A DNA stretch of 64,000 nucleotides from Actinomycetota bacterium. GTDB lineage: Bacteria; Actinomycetota; Thermoleophilia; Solirubrobacterales; Solirubrobacteraceae. Positions 39,971 through 47,940 of the stretch are shown here, piece after piece; position 1 is the first letter of the stretch, and each line of letters begins with the position of its first letter. The stretch is from NCBI GenBank assembly GCA_009699865.1, contig WLNJ01000003.1:1-64000 (forward strand). The letters run 5' to 3'. Both the position numbers and the translations under genes were made by a program. The notes beneath the pieces are model-generated. The model was not told the DNA's origin and did no database searches. It saw nothing but the letters and a program-made list of their open reading frames with translations.

Positions 39971-39984
39971 TTCCTTGCAAGGAA
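39971..39984. repeat. Perfect 14-bp palindrome downstream of tadC
   Basis: TTCCTTGCAAGGAA is its own reverse complement. It lies 25 bases after the tadC stop and about 220 bases before mraZ. It could be a dimeric regulator site. The rest of the 258-base gap holds the mraZ promoter region and nothing else I can identify. Confidence 0.35.
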
Positions 39985-40074
39985 ATGCAGAGTTAGTGCG
40001 ATGAGCGATCCCACGGGGGAATCCCTTTAGGCACGGGGCGTAGCTGTGTTTTGCGAGCCCAAATGACATCATTG

Positions 40075-40120
40075 TGGGGCGAAGTGGATAAACATAGTTG
40101 CAAGGTGGGGCGAAGTGGGC
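40075..40120 (+). promoter_or_regulatory. MraZ-type operator boxes (two TGGGN pairs)
   Basis: Two identical arrangements: TGGGG-CGAAG-TGGAT (40075-40089) and TGGGG-CGAAG-TGGGC (40106-40120). MraZ is known to bind direct TGGGN repeats separated by five bases upstream of its own gene. Here the spacing is exact and the spacer CGAAG is the same in both pairs. The second pair lies inside the mraZ promoter spacer. Confidence 0.75.
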
Positions 40121-40126
40121 TAGTGT
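40098..40126 (+). promoter_or_regulatory. Promoter of the dcw cluster (mraZ)
   Basis: TTGCAA (40098-40103), a 17-base spacer and TAGTGT (40121-40126) make a good housekeeping promoter. It would start transcription near 40133, about 70 bases before mraZ. MraZ boxes occupy the spacer, so MraZ binding should block it. Confidence 0.6.
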
Positions 40127-40204
40127 CCCGGTTGTTGGATCGATAGCCGGGGCGCGAGGTTCCTCCCAACCAAACGCCCCGGCGCCAATCCACTCGAGAT
40201 CAAA

Positions 40205-40639
40205 ATGTCTTTCCTCGGCACCTACGACCACACCTTGGACGCGAAGAACCGGCTCACCGTGCCGGTCAAGTTCCGCGGGCCACTCGGTGAGGGAGCCATC
40301 ATCTCCAGAGGTATTGAGACCTGCGTCAGCGTTTGGACTCCCAAGGGGTACGACGAGTGGAGCAAGTCCATGCTCGATGCTCTCGGTGGCATGACTCCTG
40401 AAGCACGACGGTTCCGCAGGGTGCTCTCCGCTAGTGCGTTTGAGACTGAACTTGACGCAGCAGGTCGGATAATGATCCCGGCCAAGCTCATGGAACACGC
40501 TGTGATCGAGCGTGAAGTTGCCGTGATTGGCAACGACGATGCCTTTGAAGTCTGGGACCGCAAGGCCTGGGCTGCCTATGACGCTGAAGTTTCTCCGACC
40601 ATCCTCGACCTCACCGACGCAATCGGCGCCGATGCTTGA
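40205..40639 (+). CDS. mraZ: Transcriptional regulator MraZ
   Basis: A 144-residue protein with two AbrB/SpoVT-like swapped-hairpin domains, the MraZ architecture. The N-terminal domain has GTYDHTLDAKNRLTVPVKFR and the C-terminal domain ETELDAAGRIMIPAKLMEHA; both carry the D-x(3)-R signature. MraZ forms a ring-shaped oligomer that represses the dcw operon by binding TGGGN repeats upstream. Such repeats are present (40075-40120). First gene of the division and cell-wall cluster. Its stop overlaps the rsmH start region. Confidence 0.95.
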   Translation: MSFLGTYDHTLDAKNRLTVPVKFRGPLGEGAIISRGIETCVSVWTPKGYDEWSKSMLDALGGMTPEARRFRRVLSASAFETELDAAGRIMIPAKLMEHAVIEREVAVIGNDDAFEVWDRKAWAAYDAEVSPTILDLTDAIGADA

Positions 40640-41579
40640 GATGGTTTCAACTCACGTCCCCGTACTCGCAGGGGAGGTCATTGACCTCCTCGCACCGGCC
40701 CGCGGGGAACGCGTCGTGGACGCAACCTTTGGGGGCGGTGGCCATGCTGGTCTGCTGGCTGACCGCATTGGATCAAAGGGCCACTTAACAGCAATTGACA
40801 GAGACCCAGCCGCAGAGGAGAGATTTGCCGAATTTGCAGCGGTTTCTCCCGCGGACACCACCTTCATTCGGTCGGACTTTGTAGAAGGTCTACGGGGCCT
40901 CGCGGCGAAGGAATTCAGAGCCGACATGGTGCTTCTTGACCTCGGCGTCAGCTCTATGCAAATCGACACACGAGACCGGGGCTTTTCATATTCCTGCGAC
41001 GTACCGCTGGATATGAGAATGGACCCAACAACCGGTCTAACAGCCGCAGATCTGGTCAATGATTGGGATGAGCGCAGGCTCTCGAACACGTTTAGAGAGT
41101 TCGGCGAGGAACGCCACGCAGTGGTTATTGCCCGAGAGATCGTCAGAACTCGCGCTAGGGCGCCGATCACCACCACAGGCGAGCTTGTGTCATGCATTGA
41201 GCGTGCTGTTCCAGCGCCCGCCCTATTTGCCGGCGGGCACCCTGCCAAGCGCACCTTTCAGGCCCTGCGGATTGCAGTCAACGACGAGCTCGGGCAGCTC
41301 GATGAGGCACTTCCGGCAGCATGGGAGATTCTCGCCCCAGGCGGGCGTCTCGCCGTGATCTCCTTCCACTCCCTCGAGGACCGGCGAGTCAAGCACTTCC
41401 TAGCCAAGCGATGCAAGGGCTGCATCTGCCCACCAGACCTCCCAGTCTGCGGATGCGGCCGAACGCCGGAAGGGGAGCTCATCACCCGCCGGTCCGTTGT
41501 GCCAACCGCCGGGGAGATCGCAATGAACCCGAGGTCAAGGTCGGCCCGGCTCCGTGTAGTCCGCAAGGTTGAGGCATGA
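40632..41579 (+). CDS. rsmH: 16S rRNA (cytosine-1402-N4)-methyltransferase RsmH
   Basis: A methyltransferase of about 315 residues. It opens HVPVLAGEVIDLL, then SAM motif VDATFGGGGHAGLL, VLLDLGVSSMQID, RGFSYSCDVPLDMRMD, and ends HSLEDRRVKHFL with a cysteine cluster (CKGCICPPDLPVCGCG) and TRRSVVPTAGE. It methylates C1402 in the ribosomal P site and is the standard second dcw gene. The frame extends upstream inside mraZ. ATG 40632 (or 40641) matches the family start. Confidence 0.93.
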   Translation: MLEMVSTHVPVLAGEVIDLLAPARGERVVDATFGGGGHAGLLADRIGSKGHLTAIDRDPAAEERFAEFAAVSPADTTFIRSDFVEGLRGLAAKEFRADMVLLDLGVSSMQIDTRDRGFSYSCDVPLDMRMDPTTGLTAADLVNDWDERRLSNTFREFGEERHAVVIAREIVRTRARAPITTTGELVSCIERAVPAPALFAGGHPAKRTFQALRIAVNDELGQLDEALPAAWEILAPGGRLAVISFHSLEDRRVKHFLAKRCKGCICPPDLPVCGCGRTPEGELITRRSVVPTAGEIAMNPRSRSARLRVVRKVEA

Positions 41580-42499
41580 CCCCTTCCGCCGCCACAGCAG
41601 CCGCGAGGACAATGCCCGCAGATGTGGGATCCCGCCGGCGTCATGTTGTGGCACTTGTTGAGGCGCCGCGCCCGGCTCGGCCCGCAAAGCCAGCTGCACC
41701 GGCGAGAAGCAGGCCGGCCTCAGTTCAGCGCCCGGGTGTGCGAGCAGGCAGAGGCAGCGCTCGCCGCTTTTCCGGACGGGCGACAAGAGCATCGGTAGCC
41801 GCAGTTGGCCTGAGCAGCAGCCCAGCAGTGGAACTTTCGCTCCCTGCCGTTGAGCTTCCAAGGATTCAGCTTCCGAGCTTTGATCTCAGCGGCCTCAGGC
41901 CTCACCGTCCAGCACTGAGAGTCCCTAGGCCCAAGGACATTGTCGGTGTCGTCCGGACGGCCCCCGACCATGCCGTAACAGAGTTTCTTGCGAGCACACG
42001 GGTTTGGATCGGGGTGGTCGCAGTGCTCCTTGTAGGGCTTGTCTTCATGCAAGTAAAACTTCTCCACATCAACGCCGGAATCGGCACAAACGTCGCGAAA
42101 ATCTCTCTACTCGAGAGGCAGAACGCGGAGCTTCGTATGGGAGTGTCAGCCCTCGGCTCTGACAGCAGGATCGTCGCGGAGGCACAGCGGATGGGCTTTG
42201 TAGAGCCACCAGTTGGATCAAGCCACTTTGCCTCCTGGAGGGCCGGGTCAGCCAGTCGCGCTCTCGCCCTCCTCTCACCCTTGGGAAGTAACGGCGCGGG
42301 CATGGTCGACGGGAGCGGAAATACAGCCTCTAACCAATCTTCTACGGCGTCCAGCGCACCATCCGTTCCCCAATCCCAAGGCACCACAACAGTTGCTAGC
42401 TCGCAGTCACAACCTTCAGCGCCTTCTCACCAAGCACCGAAGACCCCGAGTACGACAGCCGCTGCCACGGATGGCGGTTCGGCTCCGCTCAGCGGGTAG
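41576..42499 (+). CDS. ftsL: FtsL-like divisome protein with long N-terminal extension
   Basis: A 307-residue single-pass protein in the ftsL position between rsmH and ftsI. The membrane helix is at about 142-162 (TRVWIGVVAVLLVGLVFMQV) and is followed by a short coiled coil with heptad leucines (ISLLERQNAELRMGVSALG) and MGFVEPP, the FtsL core. In place of a short cytoplasmic tail there are about 140 residues rich in proline, alanine and arginine. The C-terminal 60 residues are Ser/Thr/Gln/Pro-rich and low in complexity. FtsL bridges FtsQ/B and FtsW/I in septal synthesis. Identification rests on position and topology more than on sequence similarity. Confidence 0.75.
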   Translation: MTPSAATAAARTMPADVGSRRRHVVALVEAPRPARPAKPAAPARSRPASVQRPGVRAGRGSARRFSGRATRASVAAVGLSSSPAVELSLPAVELPRIQLPSFDLSGLRPHRPALRVPRPKDIVGVVRTAPDHAVTEFLASTRVWIGVVAVLLVGLVFMQVKLLHINAGIGTNVAKISLLERQNAELRMGVSALGSDSRIVAEAQRMGFVEPPVGSSHFASWRAGSASRALALLSPLGSNGAGMVDGSGNTASNQSSTASSAPSVPQSQGTTTVASSQSQPSAPSHQAPKTPSTTAAATDGGSAPLSG

Positions 42500-42502
42500 C
42501 GG

Positions 42503-44179
42503 GTGGCCCGGCCGAAGCAACGCAGCTTCGATCTCCGCGCCCAACGGCTTAAGTTCCTGTTGGGGGCTGTTGTTGTGCTCGCGGGAGCCAGGGCTTTTCA
42601 GGTTGGGGTCGTTGACGCAGCAAGCCTGAAGAAGGACGCTGCCGTTCAACAGTCGATAACCGCCTCAGTGCCAGCAGCTAGGGGCGATATCACTGATCGA
42701 CACGGGGTTGAACTTGCTGTTTCGCAGCCGATGGTGACCGTCACGGCCGATCCAATGATGATCTCGCATCCGGCACGGGTTGCCTCCCAACTGGCTCCGC
42801 TTCTGGGACGCAATGTTGCGGAAATCCAGGCCAAGCTTTCTAACCGCAATCAGCAATATGTCCGGCTAGCTCGGAGAGTGTCCGTATCGGATGCCAAGCG
42901 GGTACGCAAGCTGAAGATTGACGGGATTGACTTCGAGAAGACCATGGGCCGGTCCTACCCGCGGGGAGCTCAGGCTGGGCAGCTGATCGGGCTTGTTGGG
43001 GATGAAGGTCATGGACTCTCTGGTTTGGAACTCTCGTTCGACAAGACACTCGCTGGGACGGATGGGCAACGGACAACGGTTACTGACCGACTTGGGCAGC
43101 CCATCTTGGTGACGGACTCGAAAGCTGTGCGCACGGGTTCCACCTTGCAGCTGACAATTGATGCTCCGGTCCAAGATCAGGTTGAACGGGTCCTCGCTGG
43201 TGTAGGTCGCGTGTTTCAGCCCAAAGGCGCAACAGCCATTGTTATGGACCCTAGGACCGGGAACATCTTGGCCCTCGCTAACTGGCCGGCCGTCAACGCA
43301 AACACGATTGGCAACGCGTCGGACTACGCGCAGATGAACCGGGCCAGCGGCTTCACCTATGAGCCGGGTTCAACATTCAAGGCGTTCACGGTTGCTAGTG
43401 CGCTTGAGGAAGGGGAGGTGACTCCATCAACACCCTTCAACCTTCCGACCCTGTTGCACATCGGCGATAAGACCATCAAGGACGCGCACGACCGCGGGGA
43501 TGAGACGCTCAGTGTGTCAGAGATTCTCGCCCAGTCGAGCAATGTCGGAGCGGCGCTGATTGGGCTCCAGATGAAGCGGCAGAAGCTCGATCACTGGATC
43601 AGACGGTTCGGGTTTGCCAGTCCAACGAAGTCAGGCTTCCCTGGTGAGGAGCAAGGCTTGGTTCTCCCACTCTCGAAGTACTCATCTGCCACGGTTGGCA
43701 ACGAGGCGATGGGACAGGGGCTGTCCGTCACGCCCCTTCAGATGGTGCAGGGGTACGCGGCACTCGCCAACGGGGGAATTCTCCGGTCTCCAAGGATTGC
43801 TCAACGAGCCAACGGGGTTTCCATCCCAGCAACTCCCGGACATCGCGTGATTTCTGAACGGGTTTCACGTCTGATCCGCAAGATGCTCCGTGGCGTGCTC
43901 GCAGAAGGCGGCACGGCTTCAGGGGCAGAGATCCCAGGCTTCGATCTGGCGGGAAAGACCGGAACCGCACAGAAGGTTGACCCGGCAACGGGGACGTATT
44001 CCGACTCGCGCTACATCGCCTCGTTTATCGGCTTTGCGCCCGCCAAGAGCCCCAAGCTGCTCACCGCTGTTCTTGTAGATGAACCCCAAGGGGACATCTA
44101 CGGAGGCTCAGTAGCTGCCCCAGCGTTCTCACGAATCATGGCCTTCGCCCTGCCCTACCTGGGCATTTCACCGCGCTGA
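42503..44179 (+). CDS. ftsI: Septal peptidoglycan transpeptidase FtsI (PBP3)
   Basis: A 558-residue class B penicillin-binding protein. It has an N-terminal membrane helix (about 17-37) and a pedestal domain beginning PAARGDITDRHGVELA. The transpeptidase domain has catalytic S290 in EPGSTFKAF (S-x-x-K), SSN at 345-347 and KTG at 485-487 (AGKTGTAQK). There is no C-terminal PASTA domain. It crosslinks septal peptidoglycan with FtsW. The start is GTG 42503, three bases after the upstream stop. Confidence 0.95.
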   Translation: MARPKQRSFDLRAQRLKFLLGAVVVLAGARAFQVGVVDAASLKKDAAVQQSITASVPAARGDITDRHGVELAVSQPMVTVTADPMMISHPARVASQLAPLLGRNVAEIQAKLSNRNQQYVRLARRVSVSDAKRVRKLKIDGIDFEKTMGRSYPRGAQAGQLIGLVGDEGHGLSGLELSFDKTLAGTDGQRTTVTDRLGQPILVTDSKAVRTGSTLQLTIDAPVQDQVERVLAGVGRVFQPKGATAIVMDPRTGNILALANWPAVNANTIGNASDYAQMNRASGFTYEPGSTFKAFTVASALEEGEVTPSTPFNLPTLLHIGDKTIKDAHDRGDETLSVSEILAQSSNVGAALIGLQMKRQKLDHWIRRFGFASPTKSGFPGEEQGLVLPLSKYSSATVGNEAMGQGLSVTPLQMVQGYAALANGGILRSPRIAQRANGVSIPATPGHRVISERVSRLIRKMLRGVLAEGGTASGAEIPGFDLAGKTGTAQKVDPATGTYSDSRYIASFIGFAPAKSPKLLTAVLVDEPQGDIYGGSVAAPAFSRIMAFALPYLGISPR

Positions 44180-44187
44180 GGTCCTCC

Positions 44188-45621
44188 GTGCGGCTAGGCG
44201 ACATTCTTCTGGAGTCTGAAGGCCCGGAGGCTGCCCTTGAGGTCACCAATCTCGCCTATGACGATCGGCTGGCGTCGAGCGACACACTCTTCTTCTGCGT
44301 CCCAGGCTTCACGCGCGACGGCCACGATTTTGCGCAGCTCGCGATAGATCGGGGTGCGGTCGCACTTGTAGTAGAACGGCCACTTGACCTTGGAGTTCCT
44401 GAGGTGGTTGTCCCGGATGTACGGCAAGCGATGGGCCCCGCCGCGTCTAGGTTCCATGGCAATCCATCCCACGACCTGAACGTCTTGGGTGTTACAGGCA
44501 CAAATGGGAAGACAACAACCGCTTACCTAGTCCGGACAATCTTGGAACAAGTAGGGATCAGGTGCGGTCTGTTGGGCACGGTTGAGTCTGTTGTTGCCGG
44601 GGAAGTGCTTGAGGCGGGGCGGACTACTCCGGAGGCCATCGATCTCCAAGCGTTACTGGCACGCATGAGGGACGGCGGAGATACGGCGGCCGCAATAGAG
44701 GTTTCCTCTCATGCGCTTGATCTGGGGCGGGTCGACGGCGTTGAGTTTGCTGCCTCCATCTTCACAAACCTGACTCAGGACCACCTTGATTATCACGGGA
44801 CCATGGCTGAGTATTGGGATTCGAAACGACGTCTGTTCACTGAACTTCCGAGGGGAGTCCCGGTGATCAACATCGACGACCCGCATGGCGCGATCCTCGC
44901 AGCCGAGGTCGAGGACGCAGTGACATTTGGCATTACCGGTGGTGCTGACTGGAGTGTGATCGGATTAGAGACCGACATCAGGGGCTCCCGGTTCGTGCTC
45001 GTTGGCCCCGATGGCGAGGCGGCAGTTGAGACGGCACTACCTGGGGCTTTCAATGTTTCCAATGTGCTCGGGGCGGCTGCTGGCGCGCACGCTCTAGGCG
45101 TTGGCTTCGACCAGATTGTTGGAGCCCTCCCACTCGCTTCCCGTGTACCGGGGCGCTTTGAGCCGGTAGACCGTGGGCAGCCATTCGCTGTCCTCGTGGA
45201 CTACGCCCACACACCGGATTCGCTCGAAAACGTTCTAATGGCTGCTCGCCAGATCGCTACCGGCCGTGTGCTCTGCGTGTTCGGTTGCGGAGGGGACCGC
45301 GACACCGGTAAACGCCCTCAGATGGGCATGATCGCCGAGCGGAATGCGGACATCGCGATCGTAACCTCAGACAACCCGCGATCGGAAGACCCCGCATCCA
45401 TTGCCGCGGCTGTGGCCGCCGGGGCAGAGAGCGGCTGCGAAATCATTCTCGACCGGGCTGAGGCGATAGCCGCGACCCTTGGGCTTGCCTCGTCCGGCGA
45501 TGTTGTGGTGATCGCAGGCAAGGGGCATGAGTTGGGACAGGAGTTTGCTGAGGGCCGGAAGATTCCATTCGACGACAGGGTTGTTGCCGCCGAGGCACTC
45601 CGCGGGCTGGGCTGGGCATGA
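44188..45621 (+). CDS. murE: UDP-MurNAc-L-Ala-D-Glu ligase MurE, meso-diaminopimelate type
   Basis: A 477-residue Mur ligase with ATP loop VTGTNGKTTTAYL, ATTPEAIDLQ-like substrate segment (RTTPEAIDLQALL), EVSSHALDLGRVDG and NLTQDHLDYHG. The amino-acid-specificity motif is DNPRSEDP. DNPR is the form found in enzymes adding meso-diaminopimelate, so the stem peptide should carry meso-DAP. The start is GTG 44188, eight bases after ftsI. It overlaps murF by four bases. Confidence 0.95.
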   Translation: MRLGDILLESEGPEAALEVTNLAYDDRLASSDTLFFCVPGFTRDGHDFAQLAIDRGAVALVVERPLDLGVPEVVVPDVRQAMGPAASRFHGNPSHDLNVLGVTGTNGKTTTAYLVRTILEQVGIRCGLLGTVESVVAGEVLEAGRTTPEAIDLQALLARMRDGGDTAAAIEVSSHALDLGRVDGVEFAASIFTNLTQDHLDYHGTMAEYWDSKRRLFTELPRGVPVINIDDPHGAILAAEVEDAVTFGITGGADWSVIGLETDIRGSRFVLVGPDGEAAVETALPGAFNVSNVLGAAAGAHALGVGFDQIVGALPLASRVPGRFEPVDRGQPFAVLVDYAHTPDSLENVLMAARQIATGRVLCVFGCGGDRDTGKRPQMGMIAERNADIAIVTSDNPRSEDPASIAAAVAAGAESGCEIILDRAEAIAATLGLASSGDVVVIAGKGHELGQEFAEGRKIPFDDRVVAAEALRGLGWA

Positions 45622-46970
45622 GCCGAGCTAGCTTCACCGCACAGGAGATCGCTGACATCACGGGAGCGCAGCTCGTCAACGCTGGGCAGGGGCATCCGAA
45701 TGGTTTTTCCAGCGATTCTCGCGAGATTGAGCTTGGGAATCTGTTCATCGGAATCCCGGGGGAGAGGGTCGATGGGGGAACAAAGACAGCCGAGGCGATC
45801 TCGGCGGGAGCATGGGGCGGGCTTGTGTCGCCTGCGGGCGCAGATGGCTTGGTCCTCCCTCAGACCGGTGGGCTTCTCGTTCATCCCGACCCCGTAGAGG
45901 CCTTGGGTCTTCTTGCTGCCGCCTGGCGTTCCCAGCTCTCCTGTCCAGTGATCGCAATCACCGGTTCGACCGGCAAGACGTCCACGAAGGACATCCTTGG
46001 CGCGATCCTAGGAAGCGCCGGGACCACATTTAGTTCGGCAGGTAACCGCAATACGGAGGTCGGACTTCCTCTGGAACTGCTGCGGATTGACGACGAGGTT
46101 TCATTCGTTGTCCTTGAGTTGGCAATGCGAGCGGAGGGAGAGATAGCTCACCTCACCCAGATCGCCGCCCCAACAGTGGGAGTGGTCCTCAACGCTGGAC
46201 CAGTTCACCTTGAGACACTGGGCTCCATCGAGGCTGTGGCCAAGGCGAAGGCAGAACTCATCGCAGGCCTTCCTCTAGGTGGCGTCAGCGTCACTCCTGC
46301 GCTTGATGGGCTTCTGGCCCCATACTTGCGTCCCGAGTTGAGGTCGGTGACCTTTGGTCCTGGTGGTGATTGCAGGCTCGTTGGGTCTGAAGGCAGGACT
46401 CTGACGGTTGACCTTGCGGGGGATGAATACATGGTCGAGGTGGACTTCGATCAACCTCACAACCGGCTCAATCTGTTGGCAGCTGTTGCTGCCGCTGGAG
46501 CGGTCGGTGTGCAGCCACCCAAGCGCTTGAAGGTGCCTTTCTCAGGTCTCAGAGGGCAGCGAAAGGCCATTGAAGGGGGGATTGTCGTCATCGACGACTG
46601 CTACAACGCAAACCCTATGTCTATGCGCGCAGCGCTTGCGGATCTTTCCGAGGAGTCGCTGCGCCGAGGAGGGAGGGCCGTGGCAGTGCTGGGCGACATG
46701 CTTGAACTCGGACCCGACGAGGTCTCCCTCCACACCCAGCTTGGCGCTGACATCCTGGCCGCCGGGGTTGATGTTCTGGTCACGGTCGGCCCACTATCAG
46801 CGGTTTCCGGAAAGGCCTTTGGAGCAACAGCCGTTGTGGTGGAGTCGGCTCAAGAGGCCTCTGAACGCTTGGCTGACCTGGTTCAGTCCGGCGACACCGT
46901 TCTTGTAAAGGGCTCGCGGGGCATCGGCCTTGAGGTTGTAGCCCAAAGCCTTGGGGCGGTTGACGGCTGA
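45618..46970 (+). CDS. murF: UDP-MurNAc-tripeptide D-Ala-D-Ala ligase MurF
   Basis: A 450-residue Mur ligase with ATP loop ITGSTGKTSTKDIL, the carbamate-lysine region (AGNRNTEVGLPLELL), ELAMRAEGEIAHLTQIA and VLNAGPVHLETLGS. The C-terminal domain has IDDCYNANPMSMRAAL and LGDMLELG. It adds D-Ala-D-Ala to make the UDP-MurNAc-pentapeptide. It is coupled to murE by an ATGA overlap and followed one base later by mraY. Confidence 0.95.
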   Translation: MSRASFTAQEIADITGAQLVNAGQGHPNGFSSDSREIELGNLFIGIPGERVDGGTKTAEAISAGAWGGLVSPAGADGLVLPQTGGLLVHPDPVEALGLLAAAWRSQLSCPVIAITGSTGKTSTKDILGAILGSAGTTFSSAGNRNTEVGLPLELLRIDDEVSFVVLELAMRAEGEIAHLTQIAAPTVGVVLNAGPVHLETLGSIEAVAKAKAELIAGLPLGGVSVTPALDGLLAPYLRPELRSVTFGPGGDCRLVGSEGRTLTVDLAGDEYMVEVDFDQPHNRLNLLAAVAAAGAVGVQPPKRLKVPFSGLRGQRKAIEGGIVVIDDCYNANPMSMRAALADLSEESLRRGGRAVAVLGDMLELGPDEVSLHTQLGADILAAGVDVLVTVGPLSAVSGKAFGATAVVVESAQEASERLADLVQSGDTVLVKGSRGIGLEVVAQSLGAVDG

Positions 46971-46971
46971 A

Positions 46972-47940
46972 ATGGGACGCGTACTGATAGCGGGCACAGC
47001 CTCGTTGCTGATCTGCCTCTTTCTTGCGCCTAGCTTCATTGCGTTCATTGCCCGTCGGGAGTTTGGTCAGAACATCCGCGAGGACGGGCCGAAAGGTCAC
47101 ATGTCTAAGGCCGGAACTCCCACGATGGGCGGAATCATCATCTTCGCTTCCATCGCAATTCCATTCCTCATCCTGACCGCAGGTGGATGGGAAGAAATGG
47201 CTGTGTTTGGAACCGCACTGGCATGCGCCCTTGTCGGCTTTGCTGACGATTACACGAAAATCGTCAAGAAGCGCTCGCTCGGCCTGAGGGCGAGAACAAA
47301 GCTTGGCGTGACGATGATCATCTCGGTTGCTCTCTGGTGGGTGGCGACCAGGAAGGTAGGTCTTCCTGAGACGGTCAGACTCCGCTTTGTGGATGCCGAG
47401 GTTGACCTCGGCTGGCTCTATCCAGTCTTCATCTACCTAGTTGTCGCTGGTTCCACTTCCGCGGTCAACTTGACGGATGGCCTGGATGGGCTTGCGGCGG
47501 GCTGCTGCGCCATTGTTCTATTGGCATACATCGGAATAACGTTTCTCACGACAGGACAGTCGGAACTCGCGCTGCTCTGTGGGTGCCTGGTCGGTGCCTG
47601 TGTCGGGTTTCTCTGGTTTAACAGTTTTCCGGCGAGCATCTTCATGGGAGACACGGGTTCTCTCGGTTTAGGCGGGGCCTTAGCTGCCCTCGCTGTTATG
47701 ACCCAAACTGAGATTCTGCTCGTGCTCCTCGGGGGAATCTTTGTACTCGAAGCACTCTCTGTTGTGATCCAGGTGATCTCGTTCCGTTTCTTCCGCCGGA
47801 GAGTCTTTCTGATGGCGCCTATTCACCACCATTTCGAGCTCAAACAGTGGTCTGAGACCAAGATCATTCTCCGTTTCTGGATCGTAGCCGCGGCGTTCAG
47901 CGCCATTGCGTTCACGCTCTACCAATCGAGCATCCGATGA
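46972..47940 (+). CDS. mraY: Phospho-MurNAc-pentapeptide translocase MraY
   Basis: A 322-residue polytopic membrane enzyme with about ten helices. Diagnostic segments: GPKGHMSKAGTPTMGGI, FADDYTKIVKKRSLGL with the catalytic aspartates, NLTDGLDGLAAG, FNSFPASIFMGDTGSLGLG, and the HHH-containing loop MAPIHHHFEL. It makes lipid I. ATG 46972 starts one base after the murF stop; the frame could begin seven codons earlier within murF but that is not family-like. It overlaps murD by four bases. Confidence 0.95.
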   Translation: MGRVLIAGTASLLICLFLAPSFIAFIARREFGQNIREDGPKGHMSKAGTPTMGGIIIFASIAIPFLILTAGGWEEMAVFGTALACALVGFADDYTKIVKKRSLGLRARTKLGVTMIISVALWWVATRKVGLPETVRLRFVDAEVDLGWLYPVFIYLVVAGSTSAVNLTDGLDGLAAGCCAIVLLAYIGITFLTTGQSELALLCGCLVGACVGFLWFNSFPASIFMGDTGSLGLGGALAALAVMTQTEILLVLLGGIFVLEALSVVIQVISFRFFRRRVFLMAPIHHHFELKQWSETKIILRFWIVAAAFSAIAFTLYQSSIR

